From Spirochaetaceae bacterium (GTDB lineage Bacteria; Spirochaetota; Spirochaetia; Treponematales; Treponemataceae): 64,000 nt of DNA. Made by a program: the position numbers and the translations under genes. The stretch is taken from contig JAFTEH010000069.1 of assembly GCA_017453745.1 (NCBI GenBank), positions 1 through 64,000 of the forward strand, given 5' to 3'. The first letter of the stretch is position 1; each line of letters starts with the position of its first letter. This document shows, piece by piece, positions 28,499 to 37,152 of the stretch. The notes below the pieces were generated by a model. That model had not been told where the DNA came from. It ran no database searches and was given only the letters and a program-made list of their open reading frames with translations.

Positions 28499-30294
28499 AA
28501 CGACATACATTCTTAAGAACATTTATGTTATATTTTAAATCTTCTCCTATAAGAGTTCTCTCTGTTTTAATTTTAACATTAATTTCAGGTATATTGCCAT
28601 CAATGCATATTTTAGTTTCGATGAAGCTTATAAATTTAATTTCACAAATGCTACAATCAACTGAAATGAATTACTTTTCTAATATTTGGATTTTACTTTT
28701 TTCTTGGTTATTAATTTCAGTAATTTCAGAACTTTCCATAAATTTACAAGGAACATTAAACACAATAATTACAGAAAAATTTTCCGCAAGCATTATGACA
28801 AACCTTTCGGAATATTTATCTAATTTAACTGATTTAAGATTTTACGAAGATAAAGATATTCTTTTAAAAGTGGATATGGTAAGAGAACAAATTCAAGTTA
28901 GACCTCAAAATTTTTGTTTTAACATTACTCTTAATTTAAAAAAAATTATAAACTTAGTAAGTTTATTTATTGTTTTATTTACGGTAGATTTTGCTTTACC
29001 GTTTTTTATTCTTTGTTCGACAATACCTGCTTTTATACTTTCACAATGGGTTGGAAAAAAACAGTGGAAGCAGTTTGAGCAAATTCAAAATACTAAACAT
29101 AAAATGACTACATATATAAAACATTCTCTTGACAGTGAAAAAGCTAAGGATAATTTTCTTTTTGATTTTGTAAAAAATTTTCAATCATTTTATTTTAATT
29201 TAAGAGATAGTTATTTAAGTTCTATTATAAGGCTTTCAAGAAAAGGTTTATTTTTCCAAATTATTTTTAGTTTGCTTTCTGCACTGTTTGGTGTAGGTTT
29301 ATTTTTTGCAATGATTTTTATAGTTATAAAAAAGCACATTGGTGTTGGAGCTGTTGCTGGTTATGTACAAGCTTTTATGCAAACCCAATATGAAATTCAA
29401 GACTTGGCAACTTATGGCAAATGGTATTTTATTTTAATTGGGTATTTTGAAAATTATTTTGACATTTTAGATTGGGCTACTAAAGAAAACAACACTTCAA
29501 ATTTAGTTGAAAGTAAAAAAATTATTTTAACTGAAGGGATTGAAAGTATTGAGCTAAAGAATATTTACTTTTCATATAGTAACGATGATATTTATGCAAT
29601 AAAAAATCTTTCTGCTTACATTGATGGACGGAAAACTTTTGCGGTAGTAGGGGAAAATGGCAGTGGAAAAACAACTTTGATAAAATTATTATTAGGATTT
29701 TATTTACCACAAAAGGGAGAAATAATTATCAATGGAAAATATAATTTAAATACGCTTGATGTGTTAGCGTATCGTAAGCATTTTTCGGCAGTTTTTCAGG
29801 ATTTTGCTATTTACTCGGGTTTTAGTGTAGATGAAAATATTTTTGTAAAACCAAATATAACACAAACTGAAATGCAAAAGAGAAATCAAAAAATAAAATT
29901 ACTTAGTACTAGCTTTGCTGATCGAATCGAAAACAGATATTCAAATACTATAGGAACACAATATGATGGCGAAGAGTTTTCCGGAGGCGAAAAGCAATCT
30001 TTAGCATTTTTACGAAGTTTTTTAAGAAAAAGTGATGTTATGTTTTTTGATGAACCAACTTCTGCTATTGACCCAATACATGAAAGCGAAATCATTAAAA
30101 CTATTTTAGAACAAACCAAAGGTAAAATTTCTCTTATTGTTACCCATAGAATGGCAAGCGTGAAATTTTGTAATGAAATTATTGTGCTTAATTCAGGTGA
30201 AATACAAGAATCTGGTTCATTTGAAAAACTAATTGAGCAAGATGGGATTTTTACTAAATTTTATAACAGTCAGCGAAATAACTTTATAGAATGA
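28495..30294 (+). CDS. ABC exporter, ATPase fused to permease
   Basis: 599 residues from the ATG at 28495; the GTG at 28486 is less likely. Six membrane segments (about 15-320) are followed by an ATPase with Walker A GENGSGKTTL, signature FSGGEKQ, Walker B VMFFDEPTSAID and a switch His in VTHRMAS. There is no N-terminal C39 peptidase, so it would export the peptide without cutting its leader. It is coupled to the dehydratase gene by ATGA and is the likely exporter of the modified peptide. Confidence 0.88.
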   Translation: MKRHTFLRTFMLYFKSSPIRVLSVLILTLISGILPSMHILVSMKLINLISQMLQSTEMNYFSNIWILLFSWLLISVISELSINLQGTLNTIITEKFSASIMTNLSEYLSNLTDLRFYEDKDILLKVDMVREQIQVRPQNFCFNITLNLKKIINLVSLFIVLFTVDFALPFFILCSTIPAFILSQWVGKKQWKQFEQIQNTKHKMTTYIKHSLDSEKAKDNFLFDFVKNFQSFYFNLRDSYLSSIIRLSRKGLFFQIIFSLLSALFGVGLFFAMIFIVIKKHIGVGAVAGYVQAFMQTQYEIQDLATYGKWYFILIGYFENYFDILDWATKENNTSNLVESKKIILTEGIESIELKNIYFSYSNDDIYAIKNLSAYIDGRKTFAVVGENGSGKTTLIKLLLGFYLPQKGEIIINGKYNLNTLDVLAYRKHFSAVFQDFAIYSGFSVDENIFVKPNITQTEMQKRNQKIKLLSTSFADRIENRYSNTIGTQYDGEEFSGGEKQSLAFLRSFLRKSDVMFFDEPTSAIDPIHESEIIKTILEQTKGKISLIVTHRMASVKFCNEIIVLNSGEIQESGSFEKLIEQDGIFTKFYNSQRNNFIE

Positions 30295-30345
30295 TATTAA
30301 TCTTCAAGCAATAGAAACCCACATTTATATTTAAGAAATTTACTA

Positions 30346-30382
30346 TGAGATTGCTTCCCCCGAATCAGGTCGGGGGTAATGA
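30346..30382. repeat. REP-like palindrome, variant
   Basis: GAGATTGCTTCCCCCGAATC...GGTAATGAC: one half-palindrome of the REP family, with a different loop. It lies between the exporter and the toxin-antitoxin remnant. Confidence 0.5.
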
Positions 30383-30422
30383 CAAATGCCTTCTACCAAA
30401 CCGTCGCAATAGGAGCCCACAC

Positions 30423-30500
30423 CTACATTAGCTGTAATGGTAACACTGTGCTCGGCATATTCCAAAAGTCAATTATTACATTCGTATCAACTAAAATCAT
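30423..30500 (-). pseudogene. Truncated VapC-type PIN toxin
   Basis: The frame begins MILVDTNVIIDFW, the standard start of a PIN-domain VapC, but stops after 25 codons in unrelated sequence. Its ATG overlaps the stop of the antitoxin gene by ATGA, as in intact vapBC operons. The catalytic domain is lost. Confidence 0.75.
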
Positions 30501-30724
30501 AATAGACTTTCTTCCCGGTTAGTAGTAACGAAGTTTGCATCTAAATGTATCTTGCCTGACATCTCCAAAAAAGGTGCTTTGTTTTGCGATGGCGAAGAAC
30601 CTAAATCGGAAACTTCCTTAAGCGAAACAATATATGCAGAAAGTGATGTCAAAAGCGATTCAGGCAAGGTTTTCACTTGCTCAATCACTTCCTCATAAGT
30701 CAAAGTTTCTAGCGTTTGATTCAT
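30497..30724 (-). CDS. Antitoxin of a broken toxin-antitoxin pair
   Basis: 75 residues with an N-terminal helix pattern TLTYEEVIEQVKTLPESLL, as in DUF2281-like/VapB antitoxins. AAGGAGA precedes the ATG at 30724. Its toxin partner is truncated, so it may be an orphan. A TATAAT lies just upstream, right at the edge of the 214-bp direct repeat, so the original promoter may have been altered. Confidence 0.65.
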   Translation of the reverse strand: MNQTLETLTYEEVIEQVKTLPESLLTSLSAYIVSLKEVSDLGSSPSQNKAPFLEMSGKIHLDANFVTTNREESLL

Positions 30725-30760
30725 AGCCAACTCTCCTTGACTTGATTATAGCATGCCGAT

Positions 30761-30974
30761 GTGGACTTTGTAGCACAAAACCAAAGCGGTAACACATACA
30801 TACAAGTCGCCGCAAGTGTGCGAGATGAAGCTACCCTAAACCGAGAGCTTCGTTCACTTAGGGCAATCAAGGACAATTATCCTAAATTGCTCCTGACCCT
30901 CGACGAAGACCCCGACACCGACTACGATGGGATTCTCCGCACTAATGCACTTGATTGGTTGATGGGGTAGGGGG
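30761..30974 (+). repeat. 214-bp direct repeat, right copy (DUF4143 fragment)
   Basis: Second copy of the DUF4143 ATPase tail found at 25972-26185, about 97% identical by eye. It encodes the frame from DFVAQNQSG to ALDWLMG with no start of its own. It marks the right edge of the lanthipeptide-like island. Confidence 0.85.
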
Positions 30975-31074
30975 CTTCTCTTCGTCATTGGCGAGCAACA
31001 ACATAGAAACCAATTGCGACGCAATCTTTTCCTCCGCACATCCTTCGCCAGTACAAATAAATTTTTCAAAAAAG

Positions 31075-31117
31075 TTACCAGTATACTGGTAAGTAGGACT
31101 TTACAAAAGCCCTACTT
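31075..31117 (+). repeat. Two-hairpin element, copy 4
   Basis: Plus strand, in gene direction: CAAAAAA, 18-bp palindrome with core AGTATACT (31075-31092), then a 12-bp stem with one mismatch (31091-31117) around TTTACA. It belongs to the BspA-like gene at 31309, but a 162-bp insert separates them. Confidence 0.65.
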
Positions 31118-31119
31118 AT

Positions 31120-31281
31120 AAAACGCTTGTTCATTGATACTTTGTGAACGCTAGAGAAGTCATGTTGAGGTTGCCGTTAGGTAGAGCCGAAACATCTTGC
31201 TTCGTGTGATTCTTCCCTTTCGCTTTGCTCAAGGTCAGAATGACAGGCACACTAGTGGTCGCCAAGAACGGCAAGCGTTTT
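31120..31281. mobile_element. Small insertion with 10-bp terminal inverted repeats
   Basis: AAAACGCTTG (31120-31129) and CAAGCGTTTT (31272-31281) bracket a sequence with no open frame and a degenerate REP-like core (TGCTTCGTG...CAGAATGAC). It splits two-hairpin element copy 4 from the A/T run and GGAGGAG that follow directly in the other copies. It looks like a MITE-type insertion; no target duplication is clear. Confidence 0.45.
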
Positions 31282-31308
31282 AAAAAACTTTTTTTGGAGG
31301 AGTTTTAT

Positions 31309-32901
31309 ATGAAAAATAAAATGATGAAAAAAAGAAGTACTTTCGTTTTACTGGGATTGCTCACATTTGTAGCAATCATCGCAACAGGCTGTCCGCACAA
31401 AAGTGAGCCAGATGACGGACCAGTAGTACCAGAGCCAACCGAGAAAACCATAGAACTCAAAACTGGGCAGGAAATCAATGCCCTATTAGTCGGTACTGGG
31501 ACTATCCTAAAGGCCAATAGCACCTCTAAGGCATTCCGATTTGCAGATGTGCCACCAATGTCAAGTTATCAAACTGTTGTGCTCTCAAGTGACGCATCCG
31601 AAGTAGAGTGTATCGCTTGGGTTCAAGATAACACTATCTATGTGTATGCAGAAGGCTATACCGACAAAAACAAGCTAATTCCTTTAACCGACATGCAAGA
31701 CATGTTTATGAACTGTACTGCCTTAACGGAAATTGAGCTACAGCTTTTTGATACATCGAAAGTTACTAGAATGGATAATACTTTTTATAACTGTACCGCT
31801 TTAACAACTCTTGATGTGTCTTCGCTTAACACTTCAAGCGTAACAACTATGACTGGAATGTTTCAAGATTGTAAAAACCTTGCAGTAATCGATGTTTCTG
31901 GTTTTGACACAAAAAACGTAAAATACATGACAAGTATGTTCAATGGATGCGCAAAAGTAGAAGTCTTAGATGTTTCTAAGTTTAATACTGAAAATGTATC
32001 ACCAAGCACAGGTTATAGCGGTTTTTCTTATATGTTTAATGGTTGCGAAAATATTAGATCGTTAGACCTCTCAAGCTTTTCTACAAAAAACTGCCCCAGT
32101 GGTGCATACATGTTTGCAGGTTGTAAAAAACTTTCAAGTTTTAATTTTCCTAAAGATATTAAAACAAACCCATTTAAGTTTTGCGACCTAGAGGGTATGT
32201 TTTCTGGTTGCTCAAGTCTTAGATTTGGTCTTGATACTTTTTACACATACTGGTTTGATGTTTCTCAAACACGGTCACTTAAAAATATGTTTAGGGATTG
32301 CACTAGTCTTAGACTATTTGAAGGTGATTTAAAGAGTTGGGCGGGAGAAAATCAAATTACAGATATGAGCGGTATGTTCCAAAATTGTTCTGGCTTAACA
32401 CGTGTCTGTTTTAACGATAAATTTGATACGAGCAAGGTTACAACTATGGAAAATATGTTTTCAGGCTGTACCAATTTGAGAAGCTACAAAGAAGAAGGTT
32501 ATCTTGACGATGAGGGATACACTGAATACAATTTTTTCGAGGTAGGGGTCTTTATAGAGAACTTTGATGTAAAAAATGTTAAAACCATGAAAAACATGTT
32601 TTATAATTGTTCTAATCTTAATGAGCTTGATGTGTCAAAGTGGGAAATTTATGAGTTAACTAATGCTAACTCTATGTTTGAAAACTGCACGAAGTTGGAA
32701 ACGATTTATAATAATGGGACTCCATGGCGCTGGACAGCATATAAATTATATTTAGATTCAAGTACCAGTACAAATATGTTTAAAGAGTGCACTAGTCTTG
32801 TGGGTAAGGTTAAAGGGGCAACTGACTTTAAATATGATTGGCAAAAAACAGATAGCAAGTACGCAAAAGTCGCTCCTGACGGGTATTTTTCTAAAAAATA
32901 A
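31309..32901 (+). CDS. BspA-like repeat lipoprotein (DUF285)
   Basis: 530 residues. Signal peptide with lipobox IATGC, then an N-terminal cap, then about ten DUF285-type repeats of roughly 24-30 residues built on MFxxCTxLxxLDVSxFDTSxVT (e.g. MTGMFQDCKNLAVIDVSGFD). Such proteins sit on the cell surface and bind host or bacterial partners in oral treponemes and relatives. GGAGGAG lies 7 bases before the ATG at 31309; the upstream in-frame start at 31225 lies in the insertion. A strong hairpin follows. Confidence 0.9.
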   Translation: MKNKMMKKRSTFVLLGLLTFVAIIATGCPHKSEPDDGPVVPEPTEKTIELKTGQEINALLVGTGTILKANSTSKAFRFADVPPMSSYQTVVLSSDASEVECIAWVQDNTIYVYAEGYTDKNKLIPLTDMQDMFMNCTALTEIELQLFDTSKVTRMDNTFYNCTALTTLDVSSLNTSSVTTMTGMFQDCKNLAVIDVSGFDTKNVKYMTSMFNGCAKVEVLDVSKFNTENVSPSTGYSGFSYMFNGCENIRSLDLSSFSTKNCPSGAYMFAGCKKLSSFNFPKDIKTNPFKFCDLEGMFSGCSSLRFGLDTFYTYWFDVSQTRSLKNMFRDCTSLRLFEGDLKSWAGENQITDMSGMFQNCSGLTRVCFNDKFDTSKVTTMENMFSGCTNLRSYKEEGYLDDEGYTEYNFFEVGVFIENFDVKNVKTMKNMFYNCSNLNELDVSKWEIYELTNANSMFENCTKLETIYNNGTPWRWTAYKLYLDSSTSTNMFKECTSLVGKVKGATDFKYDWQKTDSKYAKVAPDGYFSKK

Positions 32902-32931
32902 AAGTACCTATTCCAAAATGTAAAAACTTAA

Positions 32932-32972
32932 GGAAACGCTGGTTAAAATATGAGACCTTAATCAGCGTTTCC
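32932..32972 (+). terminator. Terminator-like hairpin after the BspA-like gene
   Basis: GGAAACGCTG (32932-32941) pairs with CAGCGTTTCC (32963-32972); inner TTAA arms extend the stem. The T-run is weak. Confidence 0.6.
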
Positions 32973-32980
32973 CTAATAAT

Positions 32981-33067
32981 GCAGAGACTTGGATGTACTT
33001 TGAGCGTGCAGATTCTGGCGAATTGATTTTACACCTACCTGACGGCAGTCAGGTACGCAAAATCTAG
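32981..33067 (+). pseudogene. Lipoprotein 3' fragment (paralogue of 33362)
   Basis: A 28-codon tail, AETWMYFERADSGELILHL and so on, matching the end of the lipoprotein at 33362-34336 (AWMWFERIASGELVLHF). Everything before it is gone. This is the third copy of the family here, with the frameshifted one at 58747. Confidence 0.75.
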
Positions 33068-33112
33068 AGAAAAGTTAAGATGTTGGATTTACATCGTTCG
33101 CTTCTATGTAAT

Positions 33113-33322
33113 CTATCTAACACAAAAATTAGAACTAGGCTGAATTTCGATTTCTCTTCCATTTTTTACAATGCCAAAAACTGGTTGACCTCTGTTGTCT
33201 GTCCAAGTTGGATCAAGCCAATAAATAGAACCATCTTGATGATAAATCCAAAGCCAAGCGTGCATAGTTGCGTTTCCTTGACATCTTGTGTAAATTGTGG
33301 TATGATATGCTGTGGGTTCGTA
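33113..33322 (-). pseudogene. Transglutaminase-like 3' fragment
   Basis: The minus-strand frame reads NATMHAWLWIYHQDGSIYWL and then DPTWTDNRGQPVFG, the His and Asp region of a transglutaminase-like domain, and ends at 33113. The N-terminal part with the catalytic Cys is missing and the frame runs into the promoter region of the lipoprotein gene at 33362. It is a decayed gene end. Confidence 0.6.
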
Positions 33323-33361
33323 TTGAGCGAGCCTACAACATAAGAGGAGAAAATAAACGCT

Positions 33362-34336
33362 ATGAAACGATCATTTGTACTTTGTGTTGTGTTTTTTATG
33401 TTGGCTTTGATTCTCTTTGGTTGTTCTGGCAAGGACAATGCAGTTGACAATAGCACAAATTTGGATAATGCGGTAGAACACAGTTTAAGCACGGATTATG
33501 AGGCTGAAAACAATGCGGACAATACGGACTTTGATTATGATTATGTGATGCAATATTGGCAACTATACGAGATGGGTGAAAACAATTATGTTCGTCAAGG
33601 GTCTTTTAGATTAGACACCTGCATTGAGGCATATGATGGGTGGGTAGAATATGGTTGGCCTTCAAACACTCTTATGATTGAACGCACAGACGAATATCTT
33701 ACTTACTTTGTTACAATGGAAATCCGTGCTTATGGTGGAATCATTATCACAGGCGAGGCGACATTTACTCCATATAAGCTAATAATGAATGACGCTGAAC
33801 TAACTATTCCAGAAAACACGGTAAACGAACGATTGGATTTAATTCTTGAATTTACTGATGATTCTAATATAGAAGTTTCATTGGCTAAAGACTCTATTTC
33901 TGACTATATCGATAAAACTACATTTTTATATGTGCCTTATGTGGTGCCTGACGATTTCAGTACTGACCCATGGTATCCTAAAGGTTTTACCTATCCAGAA
34001 GCAGCCGATCGTAGGACACCATCAGAAGAATTGCTTGGTACCTGGCACAATGTAGATGATATAGATGTAACATTGACATTTACCTACCAAATGAAGGAAC
34101 TGTATCCTGAAACATTTTTCCCTGAATATTCGTGCGAGTGGGCTGACGATGCCAAGGATTTTACGAGAACTTGGACGCTTAGTAGCCCCGATGACTCTTA
34201 CCAAGAATATCGCTGTTATTATGAAAATTTTTATGATGTGGAGGCTTGGATGTGGTTTGAGCGTATAGCTTCTGGCGAATTGGTATTACACTTTTATGAT
34301 CTTGCTGGTCGTAGAAGTACTTTCATAAAAGACTAA
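33362..34336 (+). CDS. Lipoprotein with acidic linker, paralogous family
   Basis: 324 residues: signal peptide with lipobox LFGC, an Asn/Asp-rich linker (about 22-55), and a beta-rich domain with two matching blocks (EYGWPSNTL and the C-terminal TYQMKELYPETFFPEY). GAGGAG precedes the ATG. It is the intact member of a family whose other two copies here are broken (32981 and 58747). Function unknown; probably surface or periplasmic. Confidence 0.78.
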   Translation: MKRSFVLCVVFFMLALILFGCSGKDNAVDNSTNLDNAVEHSLSTDYEAENNADNTDFDYDYVMQYWQLYEMGENNYVRQGSFRLDTCIEAYDGWVEYGWPSNTLMIERTDEYLTYFVTMEIRAYGGIIITGEATFTPYKLIMNDAELTIPENTVNERLDLILEFTDDSNIEVSLAKDSISDYIDKTTFLYVPYVVPDDFSTDPWYPKGFTYPEAADRRTPSEELLGTWHNVDDIDVTLTFTYQMKELYPETFFPEYSCEWADDAKDFTRTWTLSSPDDSYQEYRCYYENFYDVEAWMWFERIASGELVLHFYDLAGRRSTFIKD

Positions 34337-34398
34337 ACCAACGACGGATTGTGTAATGGGTTGACAGTTATTAAATCCGTTGGTTAAAATAGCACAAG

Positions 34399-34439
34399 CT
34401 TAGAACAAATCACAAGTTGTACTTACGATTTGTTCTAAG
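34399..34439. terminator. Bidirectional terminator
   Basis: CTTAGAACAAATC (34399-34411) and GATTTGTTCTAAG (34427-34439) form a perfect 13-bp stem between two convergent genes. Confidence 0.8.
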
Positions 34440-34448
34440 TTTTACCGC

Positions 34449-35468
34449 TTACCCTCTTGGCATAGTGAAAAGATCTACTGGACCTAGTACATCCCCTTCT
34501 CCGATTGTTTCCTCAATAAGATAAAGTTCAACCTGTATTTTTTTGCCATCTACGCTCAATTCGATACACGGGCTTGGGCCATCTTTATAAAGAGTATGAC
34601 CAACCTTTATGCTTTTTATGCGAGAAAAATCGCTGTATTCAGAGTACTCATGCCCCGAGATGCACATTCCGTTATTAATCACAGTAAACAAAAATCTTGG
34701 TAATGTTTCATCGTATAACACCAAAAAATCAAAATCCTCAAAAGCCTCGATTGCATCATTTGAAACATATTGTAGAGCGAGGAGGTAATCTTTTGCGTTA
34801 AAAGCGTTGACAAAACCATTGTACAGTTTTTCTAAGATCTCTACATATTCCATTCCGATTGGATTAATATTGTAATAATCGAATTCGACAAATTTTTGTT
34901 TTGAATTAGAAAAAGCAAAGACGCTCGGTACAGTAGTTACACCATAATCTTGAATTTCCTTGCAAACCTCTAAACGGCCTCTTGTCGCTCGAAAAAACAT
35001 ATATACATTGTCGACGGTTCCGTTTTTCCACTCTTTGAGGTACTCGTTAAATCGTTTTTTTACATCACCATAGCCGAATTTTTCGGTTTTTGTTGCCTTG
35101 CCTTTTTTGTAAGTATAAAACTCTAACGCCTGTAAGTCTTCCGACATCCTATCAGCAATGACAATAGCCAAATACGAGTCTTTCAATGGCAGAGCACTCA
35201 TAGTCCATCTACCAAAACCGTTTGACATTGTGATTGTCGAATGCTCCCATGTAATATAGTCTATGGAAGTTTCGGCATCAGGATAGGATTGCTCAGAGTT
35301 ATAGGCATCTAAAAGCCTTTGTCGCTCTTGTTTAGACAAACTGCCCGAACCAATGCTTACAACCGTATCAGGCAAACTCAAAAAGATGTCCGTTATGGGT
35401 GGCATATCGCTAAAAGCGAGGGAAACCAGTCCAAACCAAACTAAAACCACGCACAATAATTTTTTCAT
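34449..35468 (-). CDS. Exported protein of unknown function
   Basis: 339 residues with a type I signal peptide (MKKLLCVVLVWFGLVSLAFS, cut near residue 20) and no lipobox. The rest has mixed alpha/beta character with a stretch resembling a stress-adaptation repeat (about 80-200). AAGGAG precedes the ATG. It is followed upstream by another exported-protein gene in the same direction. I do not recognise the family. Confidence 0.72.
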   Translation of the reverse strand: MKKLLCVVLVWFGLVSLAFSDMPPITDIFLSLPDTVVSIGSGSLSKQERQRLLDAYNSEQSYPDAETSIDYITWEHSTITMSNGFGRWTMSALPLKDSYLAIVIADRMSEDLQALEFYTYKKGKATKTEKFGYGDVKKRFNEYLKEWKNGTVDNVYMFFRATRGRLEVCKEIQDYGVTTVPSVFAFSNSKQKFVEFDYYNINPIGMEYVEILEKLYNGFVNAFNAKDYLLALQYVSNDAIEAFEDFDFLVLYDETLPRFLFTVINNGMCISGHEYSEYSDFSRIKSIKVGHTLYKDGPSPCIELSVDGKKIQVELYLIEETIGEGDVLGPVDLFTMPRG

Positions 35469-35493
35469 AAATTTCTCCTTGAAAGTTTTATCA

Positions 35494-36048
35494 CTATTTA
35501 GACTGTTTTACAAAGCGCATTGTTCCAAACATTAAATACTCATCATCAAAGAGCTTTTCCCAACCATCAGTCTTTTCGCCAAAGACTTCTCCTGCAACGC
35601 CTGTATCAGCCCAAACTTCGCCGTCTCGGATCTCCCAATGGTTGTCTTCACCACGATACATCATACCATCTACAAGAGTAAAGAGCCCAGCCGCCACAGC
35701 CTTATCCACTTCTTCTTGTGGGATGCCATCAGGTATCGCTGTCAAACTGAGGATTCTCCCATCTTCTAAAACCTTTAACTGCGTGCCTGTTATTAGCCTT
35801 CGCTCCTTGAGTTCGTGTTCTAAGTCTTCTGCTGGGGTATCGGTTTTTGCCTGTTCAAGGTATTCTTCGGCTGTCAACCAAACTATTTCCATTTGTTCAT
35901 CTCGACCCATTATCGAATGAAAAACCCAAGTTCCAATAAAATCTTCCATAGTATTTAATCTCCTATTGTATGTATCATCTTTGCCATTGCAAAATGCAAA
36001 AGCCAAAATCATAATACTCATCAAAATCATAGTAAAAACTTTTTTCAT
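35494..36048 (-). CDS. Lipoprotein, lipocalin-like
   Basis: 184 residues. Signal peptide MKKVFTMILMSIMILAFAFC with an acceptable lipobox, then GTWVFHS and a C-terminal MFGTMRFVK, which bracket the domain in the manner of lipocalin-like proteins of this genus. AAGGATG lies just before the ATG at 36048; an in-frame ATG at 36084 overlaps the neighbouring gene and is less likely. Lies 25 bp from the exported-protein gene downstream and is probably co-transcribed with it. Confidence 0.72.
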   Translation of the reverse strand: MKKVFTMILMSIMILAFAFCNGKDDTYNRRLNTMEDFIGTWVFHSIMGRDEQMEIVWLTAEEYLEQAKTDTPAEDLEHELKERRLITGTQLKVLEDGRILSLTAIPDGIPQEEVDKAVAAGLFTLVDGMMYRGEDNHWEIRDGEVWADTGVAGEVFGEKTDGWEKLFDDEYLMFGTMRFVKQSK

Positions 36049-36067
36049 AAATTCATCCTTGAAGGCT

Positions 36068-36571
36068 TTACGCCCATGGGTCATCAGCCTTTGGGGTGCG
36101 GATGTCGGACAAGCATTGGATATCGTTCAAAAACCATTGCTTAGTCGAGGGTTTTAGCCGCAACTTGATTGGGCGTGGGTTATCCGCTCCACCACTTTGC
36201 ACATACACGGTTGCCCAGTTTTCCTCTGGGAACGAATAAGAGTTGGTGCTGACCGTAATCGTGTACGGCTCGGTTGGAGTGTAATTGTTCTCAGGCGTTG
36301 CCCCATTAAAAAAGGAGCGAACCTTGTAAAACTTCCCCGACAACCTTTCTTGCAAAAAAGACTTTTCATAGTTAGAAACCGACTCAGGTCCCTTGAGGAA
36401 GTCCAACATCTCGTAGACCGCCTCCTTGTCTTGTTCATAATGACAGAGCACCGCAAGGCTCAACGCCGCTGTTTTGTAAGGCGAATCTAAACTCGCTTCT
36501 GGTAATGCCTTTAACTCTGCAAGACTTTTAGGTAGACTGGCAAAGGTAAAGTTTTGCGAAACTGTACTCAT
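36068..36571 (-). CDS. DUF6935 family protein
   Basis: 167 residues, no signal peptide. Typical family blocks are SPYKTAALSLAVLCHYEQD, GATPENNYTPTEPYTITV, RPIKLRLKPSTKQWFL and the terminal PKADDPWA. Family function is unknown; members occur widely in treponemes and gut Firmicutes, often near accessory genes. GGAGG precedes the ATG at 9 bases. The promoter and a strong hairpin at the mRNA 5' end are recorded separately. Confidence 0.8.
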   Translation of the reverse strand: MSTVSQNFTFASLPKSLAELKALPEASLDSPYKTAALSLAVLCHYEQDKEAVYEMLDFLKGPESVSNYEKSFLQERLSGKFYKVRSFFNGATPENNYTPTEPYTITVSTNSYSFPEENWATVYVQSGGADNPRPIKLRLKPSTKQWFLNDIQCLSDIRTPKADDPWA

Positions 36572-36591
36572 AAGTTTGTTCCTCCATAAAA

Positions 36592-36623
36592 GAGCCTTTA
36601 AAAACTTCAGTTTTTAAAGGCTC
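36592..36623 (-). other. 15-bp hairpin at the mRNA 5' end
   Basis: GAGCCTTTAAAAACT (36592-36606) and AGTTTTTAAAGGCTC (36609-36623), loop of 2 nt. It begins about 12 bases after the -10 box, so it would cap the 5' end of the DUF6935 mRNA. Confidence 0.75.
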
Positions 36624-36634
36624 CTTTGAGTAAT

Positions 36635-36663
36635 AGTATACAACTACCCTTGCAATTTTTCAA
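36635..36663 (-). promoter_or_regulatory. Promoter of the DUF6935 gene
   Basis: On the minus strand TTGAAA (36663-36658), 17 bp, TATACT (36640-36635). Confidence 0.7.
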
Positions 36664-36689
36664 CTAGTTGGGTACAAGATAATTAAAAA

Positions 36690-37130
36690 TTATTTAACTA
36701 GCTCAAATTCCATATGTAACTGGTCAGTACTCCAACTTGATCCACCTTTACTCTCGTATATACCAGATATGTAAAGCTTGGTACCGTTATCAGATAAAAA
36801 TCCCGTTAAAATACACTCGCTATGTATTGAAGTACCAGAGTTGTAGGTATATTCTTTGTTGTGTAAGATTATCACATCGCCAATTACCTGATAAGCGCCA
36901 TTGAAATTAAACTCGGAACCACCTTGAAAATTATAATGACCAGAATATGTCCCATCTGATTTAAACTCAATTGGTGTACAAGAGAATGGACGAGTAGTTG
37001 TTACATACTTGCTTGGACTGAGTTTCAAACTTGTTGCTAGGGTTGGATTTGAATCGTTTACTTGCTTACAAGCAACAAACGACGCAACCAGAACAAGAGC
37101 CAATAAACCAAAAAAAATTCGCTTTTTCAT
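36690..37130 (-). CDS. Small lipoprotein
   Basis: 146 residues from the ATG at 37130, which follows GGAGG; an upstream in-frame ATG at 37169 lies in two-hairpin element copy 5 and is rejected. Signal peptide with lipobox SFVAC. The mature part is beta-rich, with GTYSGHYNF and ELVK at the end, like other small lipoproteins of this type (compare 510-905). Function unknown. Confidence 0.75.
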   Translation of the reverse strand: MKKRIFFGLLALVLVASFVACKQVNDSNPTLATSLKLSPSKYVTTTRPFSCTPIEFKSDGTYSGHYNFQGGSEFNFNGAYQVIGDVIILHNKEYTYNSGTSIHSECILTGFLSDNGTKLYISGIYESKGGSSWSTDQLHMEFELVK

Positions 37131-37152
37131 TAAAAGCCTCCAAAAAAAATTT

